DNA of 6,779 bases, from positions 1 to 6,779 of the forward strand of contig JASLEN010000156.1 in the NCBI GenBank assembly GCA_030151105.1. The letters are read 5' to 3'. Positions 6,274 through 6,779 of the stretch are shown here, in pieces. This stretch comes from Dysgonomonas sp. (GTDB lineage: Bacteria; Bacteroidota; Bacteroidia; Bacteroidales; Dysgonomonadaceae). The first letter of the stretch is position 1. Each line of letters begins with the position of its first letter. Made by a program: the position numbers and the translations under genes. Below the pieces are notes generated by a model that saw nothing but the letters and a program-made list of their open reading frames with translations, did no database searches and was not told the DNA's origin.

Positions 6274-6779
6274 TTATTGTTCTGTCTTTTTATCTTCGAG
6301 CCAAGTGCTTAATGTCTCTTTATGCTTATCATAATAGAGTTTTGCGCCTACTGCTGGATCTCTGTCAGATGAAATGTCGTCCATCAATTCGCCTAATTCA
6401 TCCATATTTAGTTTGAATTTACTGAAAAAAACATTTATCTCAGGCTGATCGGTATCGAAGTTTTTTCGAGTGACAATTCTGATTTCATCCGTCGGATATA
6501 CGTTTCTTGGATCTTCCAAAGGTTTCAGATCAAACATTGTCCAAATGTAGTGAGGTTTCCATCCTGTTATTACTATCCATTCTTTGTTAGATACTGCTTT
6601 TTTGAGAGCCGTAATCATTGATGTTTCTGATGAAGTTAACTGTTCGTAGTCCAAGTTATACTCAACAATCGCTTTCTCTGTATTTGTGTGAATACCTGCA
6701 CCAGCAGCAATTCCATATATGCGCCCATTTTCGAACTTGGCTTTGTGGTCATTGAGTTCTTCTATTGAGTTTATGTCAA
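6274..6779 (-). CDS. glycine betaine/choline-type ABC transporter substrate-binding protein, C-terminal part
   Basis: These proteins capture glycine betaine, proline betaine or choline outside the inner membrane and deliver it to an ABC permease, mainly for osmoprotection. The last 167 residues are visible; the reading frame is open to the right edge, so the signal peptide and first lobe lie outside. The visible part begins DINSIEELNDHKAKFENG and has the OpuAC/ProX signature IYGIAAGAGI (visible residues 20-29). A helix-rich stretch SSETSMITALKKAV leads to the strand-loop EWIVITGWKPHYIW at 66-79. The Trp in GWKPH (visible residue 73) corresponds to an aromatic-cage tryptophan that holds the quaternary ammonium group in OpuAC. 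DLKPLEDPRNVYP follows, as in the family. The end is charged (LEDKKTEQ). As the last gene before a strong terminator, it is probably the distal gene of a unit whose ATPase and permease lie to the right. Confidence 0.93.
   Translation of the reverse strand, partial: DINSIEELNDHKAKFENGRIYGIAAGAGIHTNTEKAIVEYNLDYEQLTSSETSMITALKKAVSNKEWIVITGWKPHYIWTMFDLKPLEDPRNVYPTDEIRIVTRKNFDTDQPEINVFFSKFKLNMDELGELMDDISSDRDPAVGAKLYYDKHKETLSTWLEDKKTEQ

Noticed and set aside
6274..6654. Betaine-binding protein read as a complete 126-residue gene starting at a TTG
   Set aside because: The same frame stays open to the right edge and encodes family sequence (IYGIAAGAGI) upstream of that codon, so the gene is longer and truncated by the window.

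Overview
The window looks like ordinary chromosomal DNA of an AT-rich member of the Bacteroidota, most likely Bacteroidales. Three things point there: the protein sequences (the Obg N-terminus, short-LID adenylate kinase and SulP read like Bacteroidales orthologues), the hpt-adk-obgE gene order, and the promoters. Three genes are preceded by an exact TAnnTTTG box, the -7 element of the Bacteroidota primary sigma factor, and no start codon has a well-placed Shine-Dalgarno sequence. Genus cannot be fixed from the sequence alone.

All six or seven transcription units visible run leftward (minus strand). From right to left, in the direction of transcription: (1) the C-terminal part of a glycine betaine/choline-type ABC transporter substrate-binding protein, entering from the right edge and ending in a strong hairpin terminator; (2) a calcineurin-like metallophosphoesterase of the YfcE/MJ0936 type; (3) a SulP/SLC26 anion transporter with a C-terminal STAS domain, with its own promoter and a clear terminator; (4) a multi-pass membrane acyltransferase related to human HGSNAT (DUF5009/NagX-like), with its own promoter and terminator; (5) the housekeeping cluster hpt (purine salvage), adk (adenylate kinase) and obgE (ribosome-assembly GTPase), the last running off the left edge just after its P-loop.

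hpt and adk are separated by only 40 bases and are probably co-transcribed from the promoter before hpt. A T-tailed hairpin lies between adk and obgE, so obgE may be partly uncoupled. hpt and adk are linked by purine-nucleotide metabolism, but the membrane genes to the right are separate units with no visible functional tie to them or to one another beyond membrane transport and possible osmotic or anion homeostasis.

No intergenic stretch exceeds 300 bases; the longest, 196 bases between the SulP gene and the acyltransferase gene, is filled by a terminator and a promoter. I see no RNA genes, mobile elements, CRISPR array or phage genes, and no convincing previously undescribed system. The points most worth a second look are the unassigned substrates of the HGSNAT-like enzyme and SulP protein, an apparent cytoplasmic insertion in SulP, and the adk-obgE hairpin.
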